Shown here: positions 55,636 through 64,000 of the stretch, piece by piece
Layout of the letters: every line of letters starts with the position of its first letter
How positions within the stretch are numbered: the stretch's first letter is position 1
Origin: Nannochloropsis oceanica
Taxonomy: Eukaryota > Sar > Eustigmatophyceae > Eustigmatales > Monodopsidaceae
Direction of reading: 5' to 3'
Assembly (NCBI GenBank): GCA_004519485.1
Contig: CP038132.1
Span: forward strand, 429,001 to 493,000
Length of the DNA: 64,000 nt
Made by a program: the position numbers and the translations under genes
The notes under the pieces: generated by a model
The model's database searches: none
Seen by the model: only the letters and a program-made list of their open reading frames with translations
Told to the model about the DNA's origin: nothing

Positions 55636-56113
55636 GGGGAGATGGAAGGAGGGACGAAGCCAACAGTAGAGTCTGTACATATTTCGCACAGGCTTTTTTT
55701 TTAAGTGAAATAAAGAAAATGCAGAATAAAAGCACTCTAAATATGTCAAAGTAAAGACAGCTTGCTCTGGGTGCGTACCGGTGTAGGGTGCAGTGAGACT
55801 GTCTTTTTGTCACCAAACGAGCATTTGCGAAGCTTATCGCAGTGACATCAGAATTATCAAAAATCAAGGATATACTGTAATCGTTAGTCTCTGCCCCTAG
55901 CGTCATTTCTACCAGCTCTCCACCCCTCGGCATGGCATTGGCATTCCCCGACATCGCGGCCCACTTTTTAATCAGTGAAGGGTCGAATGCCCATTCTAGT
56001 TCCTCGTCCCCAGCCAGCACTCAACACCACTCCCCCGTGGCTCATGCTCTCCACCAACCCGCACTTTCTTACACACTACAGGCAGCTATACTTCATAAGC
56101 AGGCGCGGCCACC
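55636..56113. other. Intergenic with a possible coding block on the minus strand
   Basis: Between two + strand genes. On the minus strand an ATG near 55952 opens a well-balanced frame, MSGNANAMPRGGELVEMTLG, then SISLIFDNSDVTAISFANAR, to a GTACGC donor-like site near 55,780. No continuation or homologous family was recognised, so it is not called as a gene. Confidence 0.3.
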
Positions 56114-57634
56114 ATGCTAAACGAGGCCTTGGTCGAGACGACGCCTTCGACACCCCAGCAAGCACATGATGCCAAGCATAGTCTGAAGCAGCAGCACTGC
56201 CACTACCAAAACCAAGGCAGCAGCAGCATGGGACAAGGGATGAGCACCGCAAGCGTCCCGTTGCGGAGCCTGGAGGAAGTGGTGGAGGCGGAGGAGATTG
56301 CTGAGATGTGGAAGGGGACAGTCCCGCCTCTTGGCCTCCAGATGCCCGCCCCGCATGCCTCCGCCTACATACTGTTCGGGGAAGACTCCGAAGGTGATCA
56401 CAAGTTGGAGGCTGGCAAGAAGAAAGAGACAGGAAGCCTCTCGACGGATGCGCCACCGGCGCACCATTTGCAAGGGGTAATGCGTACTGCCATAGCATTT
56501 ACGCGGTCTATGATTGGAACGGCCGCGCTTTACATGCCTCGCATGTTCTACACGGGTGGACTGGCCTTCTCAACTGTTACCCTCATCGCGGCCTGTTGTA
56601 TCAGCACCTACTCCATTATCCTCCTGTCGAGGGCTCACGATCGTCTGCCAGGCACGAAAAGCTATGGTGACGTCGTATTTTGCGCGTGGGGCCGGCCGGG
56701 CAAATGGCTTGTGGACTTCCTCCTCGCGCTCAACCAAATATCATGGGTCCCCGTCTATTTTCTCTTTGTGCAACAGAATATCGCACAAGCCATCCCGGGG
56801 CTCGATAAGGTGTTTTCGCGTGAAGCGTTAATCACCATCCAGTTGCTGGTGTACGTTCCTCTCTCCTGGCTCCGTCATATCAAGTACTTAGCCACTGCCA
56901 ACCTGTTCGCGAATATCTTTGTCGGCTTTGGGCTTGCTGCATGCTTGGTGTGGTCCTGCACAGTCCTTGCAACTGATGGGCCGGCGGCTGACATCCACAT
57001 GCTTAATCGCAACTCGTGTTTCTTGTTTTTGGGAAGTGTGGCAGTGGCGTTTGAGGGAATGAGCCTCGTTCTGCCAATAAAAAGGTCAATGAAAAGACCC
57101 GAGCGATTCGAGAGGCTGGTGGCTACGAGTATGGCGGGGTTGTGCCTTTTGGTCTGGAGTATTGGTGCGGTTGGCTACTTGGCTTTCGGGAATGATGTAG
57201 AGCCGTTTGTGACCAATGAACTGCCGACAAAGGGATTGTTGGGGCCCGCGGTGAGAATTATGTATAGTCTGGCCATCCTCGCAACGTATCCTTTGCAACT
57301 GTTTCCGGGAACTTTGATTTTGGAGGAGTATTTGGTCGAGCCTATGGGCTTGGTCCCGTCGAGGAGGAAGGTGGCGAAGAATGGGTTGAGGATGTGCGTT
57401 GTGTGCTGTACGTGCTTGACGGCCATTTATGCAGGGAAGGCCTTGGATCACTTTGTGAGTTTGATCGGAACGGTGGGGAGTTTGCCATTGGGATTAATGT
57501 TACCAACTTTGGTGCATTTATGTCTGTTTTGGAGAACGACGACGGTAGCAATGCGGGTGGTCCATGTCGGGCTTGTGCTTGTGGGTTGCCTAGCTATCGT
57601 GCTGTCGTGTGCGATTACGCTGTCAACGTGGTAA
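56114..57634 (+). CDS. AAAP-family amino-acid transporter (AVT3/PAT-like)
   Basis: An intronless 506-residue membrane protein with an ATG in good context (GCCACCATGC). The first 120 residues are hydrophilic (Gln, His, Glu-rich) and cytosolic. About eleven membrane helices follow, starting at MRTAIAFTRSMIGTAALYMP, with the family-typical GTAALYMPRMFYTGGL at the first helix and ISWVPVYFLFVQQNIAQAIP in helix 3. Later blocks SCFLFLGSVAVAFEGMSLVL and MYSLAILATYPLQLFP resemble the vacuolar AVT3 and lysosomal PAT groups of proton-coupled amino-acid carriers, which usually export neutral amino acids from vacuole to cytosol. Substrate and membrane are inferred from the family only. The protein ends shortly after the last helix. 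Confidence 0.88.
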   Translation: MLNEALVETTPSTPQQAHDAKHSLKQQHCHYQNQGSSSMGQGMSTASVPLRSLEEVVEAEEIAEMWKGTVPPLGLQMPAPHASAYILFGEDSEGDHKLEAGKKKETGSLSTDAPPAHHLQGVMRTAIAFTRSMIGTAALYMPRMFYTGGLAFSTVTLIAACCISTYSIILLSRAHDRLPGTKSYGDVVFCAWGRPGKWLVDFLLALNQISWVPVYFLFVQQNIAQAIPGLDKVFSREALITIQLLVYVPLSWLRHIKYLATANLFANIFVGFGLAACLVWSCTVLATDGPAADIHMLNRNSCFLFLGSVAVAFEGMSLVLPIKRSMKRPERFERLVATSMAGLCLLVWSIGAVGYLAFGNDVEPFVTNELPTKGLLGPAVRIMYSLAILATYPLQLFPGTLILEEYLVEPMGLVPSRRKVAKNGLRMCVVCCTCLTAIYAGKALDHFVSLIGTVGSLPLGLMLPTLVHLCLFWRTTTVAMRVVHVGLVLVGCLAIVLSCAITLSTW

Positions 57635-58287
57635 CGTGGGGGGGGGAGGGGAAATGGCAGGCGGGGAGGATGCAAGGAAATGTGAAAGAGGAGATGAAGT
57701 TGTAGGGGAGAAATGAGCAGGGAATTCAAGCCTGAAGAGAAGCACATACAGAACGGAGAGACGAGAAGCGCGTTTCGGCTTGAGAGTACTATTCTTTCGC
57801 GGCGGAGGTACCAGGAGAGTATTTGCTTAAGGCTTTGGGAAGTTTACGTACATGTCAATAGATAAATTAGACAAAATTATGAAAAGTACAATTTTAGATA
57901 TGTATAAACAGACACATGTACGCGAAACTTCACACACCCAAAAAAATAGAAAGAGATGGATTGATGGACGCCTAAATAGATGATGGGCAAGCCCCACACA
58001 TACATAAAGTTTCCTATAATGTTGGATCACTCAATTGTAATTTAAAAGATATGGGAGGGTGAAGGGCAGGTATGTACAGCAACTTTTCCAAGCAGATCAA
58101 AAGAAATAAAATGTGACGAGCATGTAAAATCGAATTCCATTTTTCCCTGCACTGTGCTTGTGCTGTTTCATTTTAAGTCTTTCGTTCTATTTCATGTTTC
58201 ATTCACTGTATTAAACAGAAGCTTCATTCGCAGCACATCTTTAAGAATATTTGACCTTTCGCCTCTCCATTTCAAAGTTTGATTTGT
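57635..58287. other. Convergent 3' intergenic region
   Basis: Purine-rich on the + strand to about 57,990, AT-rich in the middle, and pyrimidine-rich near 58,130-58,287. No gene was recognised. Confidence 0.6.
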
Positions 58288-61200
58288 CTACTTTATCGCA
58301 ATCTCTTCCATCCCATCCAACCACCCACCTTTCACCACTCTGGTTGCCGCCTCCGGTTTCTCTTCCGCCAACTGCTGCTGTTGCTGCTTTTTTCTCTTTT
58401 GCTTTACACGGGCCTTGGTTTGGGCTTGCTCGTCCTTGATGGACGGCGAAACCATCACCTCAACATCTACATTCCAAACGTCCTCCTCCTTTACATTGAG
58501 CGACACGCCGCCGCCGCCTCCGCCGCCTTTGATCGGGCTACCGGCAACGTCGTCATCTTTTCCTTCTTCCTCTTTCTCTTCCTCCTCTTTATTCTCAAAT
58601 GCAAGCTGCTGCGACCGCTGCTGCTGCTTTTGCTGCCATTCCACATGCATTTCGTGCCTTTCATCAAGTGCAACCCTACTGACATCCCCCTCCTTCACCA
58701 CCTCGTCCACAAAATCAAATGTATCCTCCAATTCAAATGCGGCCAAATCCTGCAAGATAACAATGGCCGTGTCAATCCCAGTACTATGTCCCTCAAATTG
58801 ACCGTCGCCCCCCTCCTCCTCCTCCTCCTCACTCTCTCCATCCTCCCTTCCCCCCTGCACCATAGCCCTCAACAACTTCCCCACCCTCGCTCGTCCGGCG
58901 CCGTCCAGATGATTCAACACTTCGTCAAGCACAATCAAGTTGCAATCCACTCTCGAGCGCAATCGACTAAGTTCCCTAAAAGCCATCAATGCCGCCAGGC
59001 TCGCCCGTCGCCACTGGCCCCCCGACAAATGCGACAAGGAACGATCAAGGAACACTCCATCTCCTCCCCTCACCTTCACCTCTTTCACAATTTTCTCCCC
59101 ATCCAAAGACAATCCCAATCTCAACCCCCCCTCCGACAAGATAGCCAAGAATCGATTCGCCAGTCGCTCCAGCTGTGCCACCGCCCCCCGCAACACAAAC
59201 GCCTGCACGCCCCGCATCCCAAATCTCTCGATTAAAGCTCGCAAAAGCAGTGCCTTCTCCTCTTGCTCTGCCTGTATCGCACGGATAGCTTCTAAGGCTT
59301 CTCGTGCTTTCGTCAGCTCTTCTCGTTTCTTGCCGAGGCGCTTGCGTATTTCTGATGCTACTCGTTCCCGGGCTTGGAGCTCGGCCGCTTGCTGGATCAA
59401 ACGAGGTCGTTCGTCCTGCAACTTGTTAAATTGCTCCTGCAACGTCCGGAACTCTCGTTCTCTGTGAGCAAGCTCGTCCACCGGCTGGTCTTGTCGTTGG
59501 CCGGGCTGCACTTGCTCTTCCTCCGTCCAGAGGGGCACGCCTTCTCCCTCCGCAATCTCATTCTGGAGCTCCACAAGCTCCCTGCCCCGGGTTTGAAGCC
59601 GCTGACAGAGCGCCTGCCAATCACGGACGTCGCGCAAATACTGTACGTGGGATTCAACCATCCGCGTCAGCACCAACTTTTGCTTCTCCAACCGGGGTTT
59701 CTTTTCTTCAGCCTCCATGAGTATCAAGCGGCACTTCGCAATTTCCCCTTCTAAATGACTGATCGCCTTGGCTTTTGCGTCCACCCCTCCCTCCTCCCAC
59801 GCTCGCCCACAAGTCGGACAACCATCCACCCCTTCCTCTTCCTCCTCCAGACCCTCCCTTTTTTCCCCCATTACCAAAGAATTCAACGCTCCCTCCACCT
59901 TCTTCAAATCCCCCCCCGCCGCCCCAATCTCCGCCAAGCACTTTGCCCTCTCCGCCTCCACCGTCGCTACTTTCTCCTGCCATTCCTCCACCCGCACGTG
60001 GGCTGCAAACGCCAATCCCAACGCAGGGTCTATCGTATCCTCTTTCCCTACCACCCCCCAGCGTTGCGACTCTGCCCAGTACAGATTCGGATCCCACCGA
60101 TCCTCCAGTACTGCCACCGCCTGTTTGTCCTCCTCCAACCCCACCTGTAAACTACGCAAACGCTCTCTCCGGATCCCGGCCGATTGGCCCGCTTCCGCCT
60201 GCCCCCTTGCCCATTCCTCCCTCCTTTCCAAGCTTTCTTTCCATGCCGCCCTTGCCTCCTCGACCTGTCTGCTCAATTTTCCTAATTCCATCTCGACTTG
60301 GTCCAACGTGCGAATCGTGCAGCCCAGTAATTGCGCTCCTCCACTGCTGCCACTACTACTGTTGTTGTTGCTGATGTCCGTCGACAACAATTCGAGCAAC
60401 TCCGCCTCTTCTAGTTCCTGCCTCTCCAAATCCAACTCACACACCCTCACCTGCGTCTGTGCATCCAATCCCTGCTCTACGTAGCCCTTTGCCATCTTTT
60501 TCGCCGTCTCTTTCAGATCCTCCCACACGCCCAGTCGCACGATTTTTGACAATCTCTCTTTTAGCCTCACGTCTGTTGCTTCCAACAAACCATTCATCTG
60601 GTGCTGCCCACAGAAAATCGCTAAGCTCAGAAAGTCCATGTCCAATCCTAGGGCTTCTTCCATCGCACTTTGCGTGTCTCTACTCGTCTGCCTTGTCAAA
60701 TCCTCCCCGTCCAGAACAAATCTCAACTGATTCGTCTTCAACCCCCTCTTTCTGATTACCTGGAAGGGTACCTTATTCACAGACCCCCACAGAGTGACTT
60801 CTGCATACGCCGCCTTTCCCCTCGACAGAATATCAAACGCTACATCCGTAACCTTGGAATCCGTCACCGGTTTCTCATCCCCCTCTCCCGTCAATGCCCA
60901 TTGGGCTGCCATTGCCAGCTTCGACTTCCCTGCCGCGTTGCTCTCAGCGCCAGGATCGTCCATATTCTTTCCCCTGAGCAACACCAACCCCCGTCCTGCC
61001 AGCGGGTACTCAACTGCCTTCAGAAAGGGCCCATATCCCGCCACTTTCACCTTTTCAAACTCCAGTCGGACGGTACGCGTGGACCCACCCCCAGCAGTAG
61101 TAGGAGTGACAGCAGCCGCATGTGCGCTAGGCGAGATTGTTTCCCCCTTATCTGTCGATGCCTCCCACGCCTCAATCAACTGCATCCCACCCTCAAACAA

Positions 61201-62892
61201 TTTTTCTATCCCACAACTGCTGCTTCCTCCTTCTGTAGCAGTAGAAGCAGCACTCTCAGCCATATACGCCCTCCACACTGCAGTCGTCCCCAACGTCTCA
61301 AAATCCATTAGTCCTCCCCTTCCCTCCTTCCCTCCCTCACCTCCCATTGGCCCCTCCAACATTTCTCTCCCGCGAAGCCCGTCCTCCTCCTCAACCATCC
61401 CCTCCCTCACTTCCAGCTCAGCCTGAACAGTGGCGATTAATTTTGCCCTCAATCCATCTACCTCCTTGCTCATTTTCTCTGCGGCGTCCGGCATCAGATT
61501 TAATACGACCCTGTCCCCCTTGCGTAGATACCCTTCACTCAGTAACTCATATGCCGCGTCTAAAGATCGAGGACGAAAATATCTTCTCCCTACATCAATA
61601 TCAATGTCTCCTACTTCAGTCCAGGGTAGGCCAGGTCCCAGGGGACTCCGAAGGAGAAGAAAGCGCTTTCGCTGCCCTGCCTCTGCTAAGCTGACTTGGT
61701 ATGGTGAGCCTATGTAGGTAATGGAAGTGCGAGGCACGCGATGGGGCTTGTGGAAGTGCCCAGAAAAGGTAGGGAGGTGTGGAGGGAAAACGGATGGGCG
61801 GAGACCGCGCCGGGAAGCGGTGTTATCGTTCATTGGGGCCCCTCTAACGTCAACGTGGCAAAAAACGGCCGACACTAGAGCTTGGTAGTAGTCGTCGTCA
61901 TGCTCTCTTTGAAGGTGGTAAGGAGCGAGGACTGATCTTGTGAGAGCCGAATCGCGAGCGTATGGAAGCCATAGGGCGTTAAGGAAAACGGTTGGTCGAG
62001 TGATGACCACGGCTTGGCCTTGCAGGGGCCCTCCAGTTCCTCGTAGCCCCCCCTCCGACGCAGAGCCAACAGCGAACCCTAACGGTGTCAAGGCATGCAC
62101 AGCTCCATCTAAAGTAACTTGGTCATGATTCCCGGGGATGAAAATGACGGGTTGTGTCCATTTCCCAAGGTCGGCCATGATGCTATTGAGGAGGTCCACG
62201 CGAATCGCCCCGCGAATGTGGAAGAAATCGCCGAGGAATATGATGCCTGCCCCCCGGGCTTGCGCCTCCCGATGGACGTGCTTGAGGACTTCTAGACAAG
62301 TGGGAAGGGTTTGGATGCTGCAATGAAGGTCGCTAAAGACGATCCATTCCTGCGTGGCTGCGTGCATGGGGTGTCGGAGGGTGGCATCCATGAAATTGGG
62401 TTTGGGACCATCCTCGAAACGACTTGGAACCTGGTATGTGCTGTCGCTGGTGCTATCGCCGCCGACGCCGATACTGCTGTTACCAGTGTTACTTTTACTG
62501 TTGGATCTCGCCTCTCCCATCGCCATGGCGGTAGACGTCGTGGCTTTGGGGGCCAGAGTCTTGCTTTCCAGCTCCGTTAACGCAGCGCCGCGTATCGACA
62601 AGACACGGTCATTACCTTCTTCTTTGACCCGCAACCAGCCCTTGTTGGCCGACAGTACCTGTGCCTTGCGTCCCGAATCCTTGAGCAGCACCCATTCTCC
62701 TATGCCAATTGCTTGTTGCAGTAATCCACGTCGCCTTCCACCGCCCGCAACACTATCACGGGGTCCAAAAAAACAATGCTGCAGTAGCCGTCGGCTGCGG
62801 GCAAAGGAAGTCGTCTGTCTCGCCAAGACCAGCATTACCACCACTAGATGGACGAGCGGAGACAACGATGATAGGACCTGCAGTCTTACCAT
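58288..62892 (-). CDS. Single-chain SbcD-SbcC (Mre11-Rad50-like) nuclease/ATPase with organelle leader
   Basis: An intronless 1,534-residue protein from ATG 62892. The leader MVRLQVLSSLSPLVHLVVVM, then LVLARQTTSFARSRR, is a signal peptide with an ASAF-like TSFA motif, pointing to the plastid. A small beta-rich segment (about 65-105, EWVLLKDSGRKAQVLSANKG) follows. Residues 180-430 are an SbcD/Mre11-type metallophosphoesterase: FSDLH (Asp188, His190), GDFFH (Asp222, His225), GNHD (Asn255-Asp257), FCHVD and SGHFHKPH (His379, His381). Residues about 610-1380 are an SbcC/Rad50-type ATPase: Walker A GAESNAAGKSKLA (Lys656), a Q-loop-like FCGQHQMN, coiled-coil arms, zinc hook GCPTCGRAW (Cys1025, Cys1028), signature LSHLSGGQWRRAS (Ser1290) and Walker B NLIVLDEVLNHLD (Asp1323, Glu1324). 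The tail (1390-1534) is acidic and then Lys/Gln-rich. In bacteria and phages the two halves are separate subunits of an ATP-driven nuclease that trims hairpins and blocked DNA ends. A role in organelle DNA repair or copy-number control is inferred. Confidence 0.9.
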   Translation of the reverse strand: MVRLQVLSSLSPLVHLVVVMLVLARQTTSFARSRRLLQHCFFGPRDSVAGGGRRRGLLQQAIGIGEWVLLKDSGRKAQVLSANKGWLRVKEEGNDRVLSIRGAALTELESKTLAPKATTSTAMAMGEARSNSKSNTGNSSIGVGGDSTSDSTYQVPSRFEDGPKPNFMDATLRHPMHAATQEWIVFSDLHCSIQTLPTCLEVLKHVHREAQARGAGIIFLGDFFHIRGAIRVDLLNSIMADLGKWTQPVIFIPGNHDQVTLDGAVHALTPLGFAVGSASEGGLRGTGGPLQGQAVVITRPTVFLNALWLPYARDSALTRSVLAPYHLQREHDDDYYQALVSAVFCHVDVRGAPMNDNTASRRGLRPSVFPPHLPTFSGHFHKPHRVPRTSITYIGSPYQVSLAEAGQRKRFLLLRSPLGPGLPWTEVGDIDIDVGRRYFRPRSLDAAYELLSEGYLRKGDRVVLNLMPDAAEKMSKEVDGLRAKLIATVQAELEVREGMVEEEDGLRGREMLEGPMGGEGGKEGRGGLMDFETLGTTAVWRAYMAESAASTATEGGSSSCGIEKLFEGGMQLIEAWEASTDKGETISPSAHAAAVTPTTAGGGSTRTVRLEFEKVKVAGYGPFLKAVEYPLAGRGLVLLRGKNMDDPGAESNAAGKSKLAMAAQWALTGEGDEKPVTDSKVTDVAFDILSRGKAAYAEVTLWGSVNKVPFQVIRKRGLKTNQLRFVLDGEDLTRQTSRDTQSAMEEALGLDMDFLSLAIFCGQHQMNGLLEATDVRLKERLSKIVRLGVWEDLKETAKKMAKGYVEQGLDAQTQVRVCELDLERQELEEAELLELLSTDISNNNSSSGSSGGAQLLGCTIRTLDQVEMELGKLSRQVEEARAAWKESLERREEWARGQAEAGQSAGIRRERLRSLQVGLEEDKQAVAVLEDRWDPNLYWAESQRWGVVGKEDTIDPALGLAFAAHVRVEEWQEKVATVEAERAKCLAEIGAAGGDLKKVEGALNSLVMGEKREGLEEEEEGVDGCPTCGRAWEEGGVDAKAKAISHLEGEIAKCRLILMEAEEKKPRLEKQKLVLTRMVESHVQYLRDVRDWQALCQRLQTRGRELVELQNEIAEGEGVPLWTEEEQVQPGQRQDQPVDELAHREREFRTLQEQFNKLQDERPRLIQQAAELQARERVASEIRKRLGKKREELTKAREALEAIRAIQAEQEEKALLLRALIERFGMRGVQAFVLRGAVAQLERLANRFLAILSEGGLRLGLSLDGEKIVKEVKVRGGDGVFLDRSLSHLSGGQWRRASLAALMAFRELSRLRSRVDCNLIVLDEVLNHLDGAGRARVGKLLRAMVQGGREDGESEEEEEEGGDGQFEGHSTGIDTAIVILQDLAAFELEDTFDFVDEVVKEGDVSRVALDERHEMHVEWQQKQQQRSQQLAFENKEEEEKEEEGKDDDVAGSPIKGGGGGGGVSLNVKEEDVWNVDVEVMVSPSIKDEQAQTKARVKQKRKKQQQQQLAEEKPEAATRVVKGGWLDGMEEIAIK

Positions 62893-63411
62893 TGGCCGCT
62901 GGCGTCTGTCACCTGTGTGCGTGTGGGGTAGGCATGAGCGTGAGTTTGTGAGGTAGCACTTGCTTATAAGAGTCCCGTCGCGGAGGGCACCTCGGCGAGT
63001 GGCAATTTTTCAATTCTACGTATTATCGAAGTCTTTCTCCTCTGTCCAGTTCCTAAGGAATGATTTGAGTGATATATTCAAGTTGAGCTTGTCGGTGAAA
63101 GTGCTTTGTAGGATCACGTGGAAGTGTTTTTGTGATCGAAGAGAGCGAGAGGGAGAGGAGGTTGACGAGTCGCTCTGGGCACACGCCCATGCCCATCTGT
63201 CCCTCTATGCAGATCACACGAGCACATCTCCACTAGCCCGTAGCAACACTTATACAGAGACAGCCATACAGATGTCCTCTATCGGGTGCTGCTCGTTTCG
63301 ATTGCTTGGGTGGTGGATTCAATCGACAATACTGCATTCAATTTTAACCCAACCACCGTGACGCCTCCTCTCCTCCCAACCTCCTTCAGATTAGTGCCAC
63401 CGCCCTTCACC
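62893..63411. promoter_or_regulatory. Divergent promoter region, SbcDC fusion / CREG-like
   Basis: 519 bases between outward-facing starts. A 133-codon frame on the + strand here has no family features. No core element could be named. Confidence 0.4.
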
Positions 63412-64000
63412 ATGCAGCCTGCTTCCGTCCTAGTCATGCTGGCGCTTATCCTGTCAAGCGTGGCCTCGCAAGCGGTGGGACGTCACCCGAGGCCTATCCC
63501 TTCCCAGCCGGCGCTGTCTGGCAGGTGGCTAATGCACGAGACCTCGTGGGGCGTCTTGTCCTCCATCTCAACCCTCCAAGGCATTGAGGGTGCCCCGTTT
63601 GGGAATCCGCAATCAGTGGTTGATGGACCTTATCATGACGGTCTGTTGGGCGACAACTCAACCGGCATTCCTTACTTCTTCGTTTCTGAGATGGATGTGA
63701 GCCAAGTGGACGCATTATCCAACTCCCTCGTCTCTCTCACCTGCTCCGAGGCTGCATTGGCGAACGGCTGCACGCTGACTGACCCCGAGAGCCCGGTCTG
63801 TATTCGTTTGACGGTGACGGGCGAGATGGTAGAGGTGGTAGACGAGGAAGAGAAGGCTTTTGCGATGCAAGCTTTATTTCAGCGCCACCCGAAGATGGAA
63901 GGATGGCCGACAGACCACGATTGGAAGGTGAAGAAGATTGTGCCTCGGCATGTTTTCGTGCTGGATATGTTTGGTGGCGTTAAGGCCGTGAGTGTAGAGG
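63412..64000 (+). CDS. CREG-like secreted protein, 3' end outside the window
   Basis: An open frame of 196 codons from ATG 63412 runs off the window edge. It starts with a signal peptide (MQPASVLVMLALILSSVASQ). The body matches the CREG family, a secreted or lysosomal glycoprotein with a pyridoxamine-phosphate-oxidase-like FMN-binding split barrel: GRWLMHETSWGVLSSIST, GAPFGNPQSVVDGP, the diagnostic STGIPYFFVSEMD, then DPESPVCIRLTVTGEMVEV, FAMQALFQRHPKMEGWP and KIVPRHVFVLDMFGGVKAVS. An Asn-X-Ser/Thr site (DNSTG) precedes the core strand, as in animal CREG. Animal CREG works in the endolysosome; the biochemical role is not settled, so none is claimed. Almost the whole usual length (about 200-220 residues) is present. 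Confidence 0.88.
   Translation, partial: MQPASVLVMLALILSSVASQAVGRHPRPIPSQPALSGRWLMHETSWGVLSSISTLQGIEGAPFGNPQSVVDGPYHDGLLGDNSTGIPYFFVSEMDVSQVDALSNSLVSLTCSEAALANGCTLTDPESPVCIRLTVTGEMVEVVDEEEKAFAMQALFQRHPKMEGWPTDHDWKVKKIVPRHVFVLDMFGGVKAVSVE

Noticed and set aside
62960-63361. 133-codon + strand ORF before the CREG-like gene
   Set aside because: No domain, overlaps the divergent promoter region, and the CREG-like protein has its own good start and signal peptide at 63412.
1-64000. tRNA, rRNA, CRISPR array, retroelement or DNA transposon
   Set aside because: I looked for cloverleaf-like sequences, regularly spaced repeats, reverse transcriptase, integrase and transposase motifs and terminal repeats and found none convincing by eye; a tRNA or repeat search program would be decisive.

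Overview
The window looks like nuclear DNA of a compact-genome photosynthetic stramenopile; a eustigmatophyte such as Nannochloropsis/Microchloropsis fits best. That placement is an inference. It rests on genes with few, short GT-AG introns, on several proteins that start with a signal peptide followed by a heterokont 'ASAF-like' plastid-entry motif (SAF, AAF, RAFF, QAF, TAF, TSFA), on a PsbQ-type lumenal protein next to a plastid-type phosphoglycerate mutase, on Ser/Gln/Gly homopolymer runs, and on alternating divergent and convergent gene pairs. No tRNA, rRNA, CRISPR array, prophage or intact transposon was seen. Exon boundaries below were joined by hand from splice sites and reading phase, and where exact coordinates are given the exon sum is divisible by three.

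Layout. 1-3.9 kb: a 3'-truncated small plastid protein (-), a poorly resolved multi-exon membrane protein (-), and a small plastid membrane protein (+). 4.6-12 kb: splicing factor MFAP1 (+), a weak 3' exon (-), and a membrane-anchored GH1 beta-glucosidase (+). 12-24.4 kb: an intronless gene for a 4,134-residue ubiquitin-specific protease (-). 24.9-36.8 kb: NDUFAF3 with an upstream small ORF (+), a DNMT1-RFD-like protein without a methyltransferase domain (-), a beta-propeller type I membrane protein (-), sterol C24-methyltransferase (+) and PsbQ (-). 37.3-48.6 kb: phosphoglycerate mutase (+), a decayed MYB gene, an unusual small 2Fe-2S ferredoxin (+), a ZIP metal transporter (-), a sedolisin/tripeptidyl peptidase (+) and a PhnP-like metallo-beta-lactamase-fold protein (-). 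48.9-57.6 kb: PI31 proteasome regulator (+), a multi-pass membrane protein (-), coilin (+) and a vacuolar-type amino-acid transporter (+). 58.3-64 kb: a single-chain SbcD-SbcC (Mre11-Rad50-like) nuclease/ATPase with an organelle presequence (-), and the 5' part of a CREG-like secreted protein (+).

The genes are not an operon. Neighbours share divergent promoters (for example 48,634-48,870 and 36,835-37,333) and convergent 3' ends. At convergent ends a striking pattern repeats: the sense strand just downstream of each gene is purine-rich, so the + strand flips from purine- to pyrimidine-rich midway between converging genes.

The most notable item is the fused SbcD-SbcC protein. It has all phosphodiesterase motifs, Walker A and B, the ABC signature and a CPTC zinc hook in one chain, behind what looks like a plastid-targeting leader. 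Other points of interest are the ferredoxin with a shortened Cys-Cys spacing, the duplicated VNGxY domain bracketing the giant USP, and the MYB relic carrying apparent C-to-T changes.
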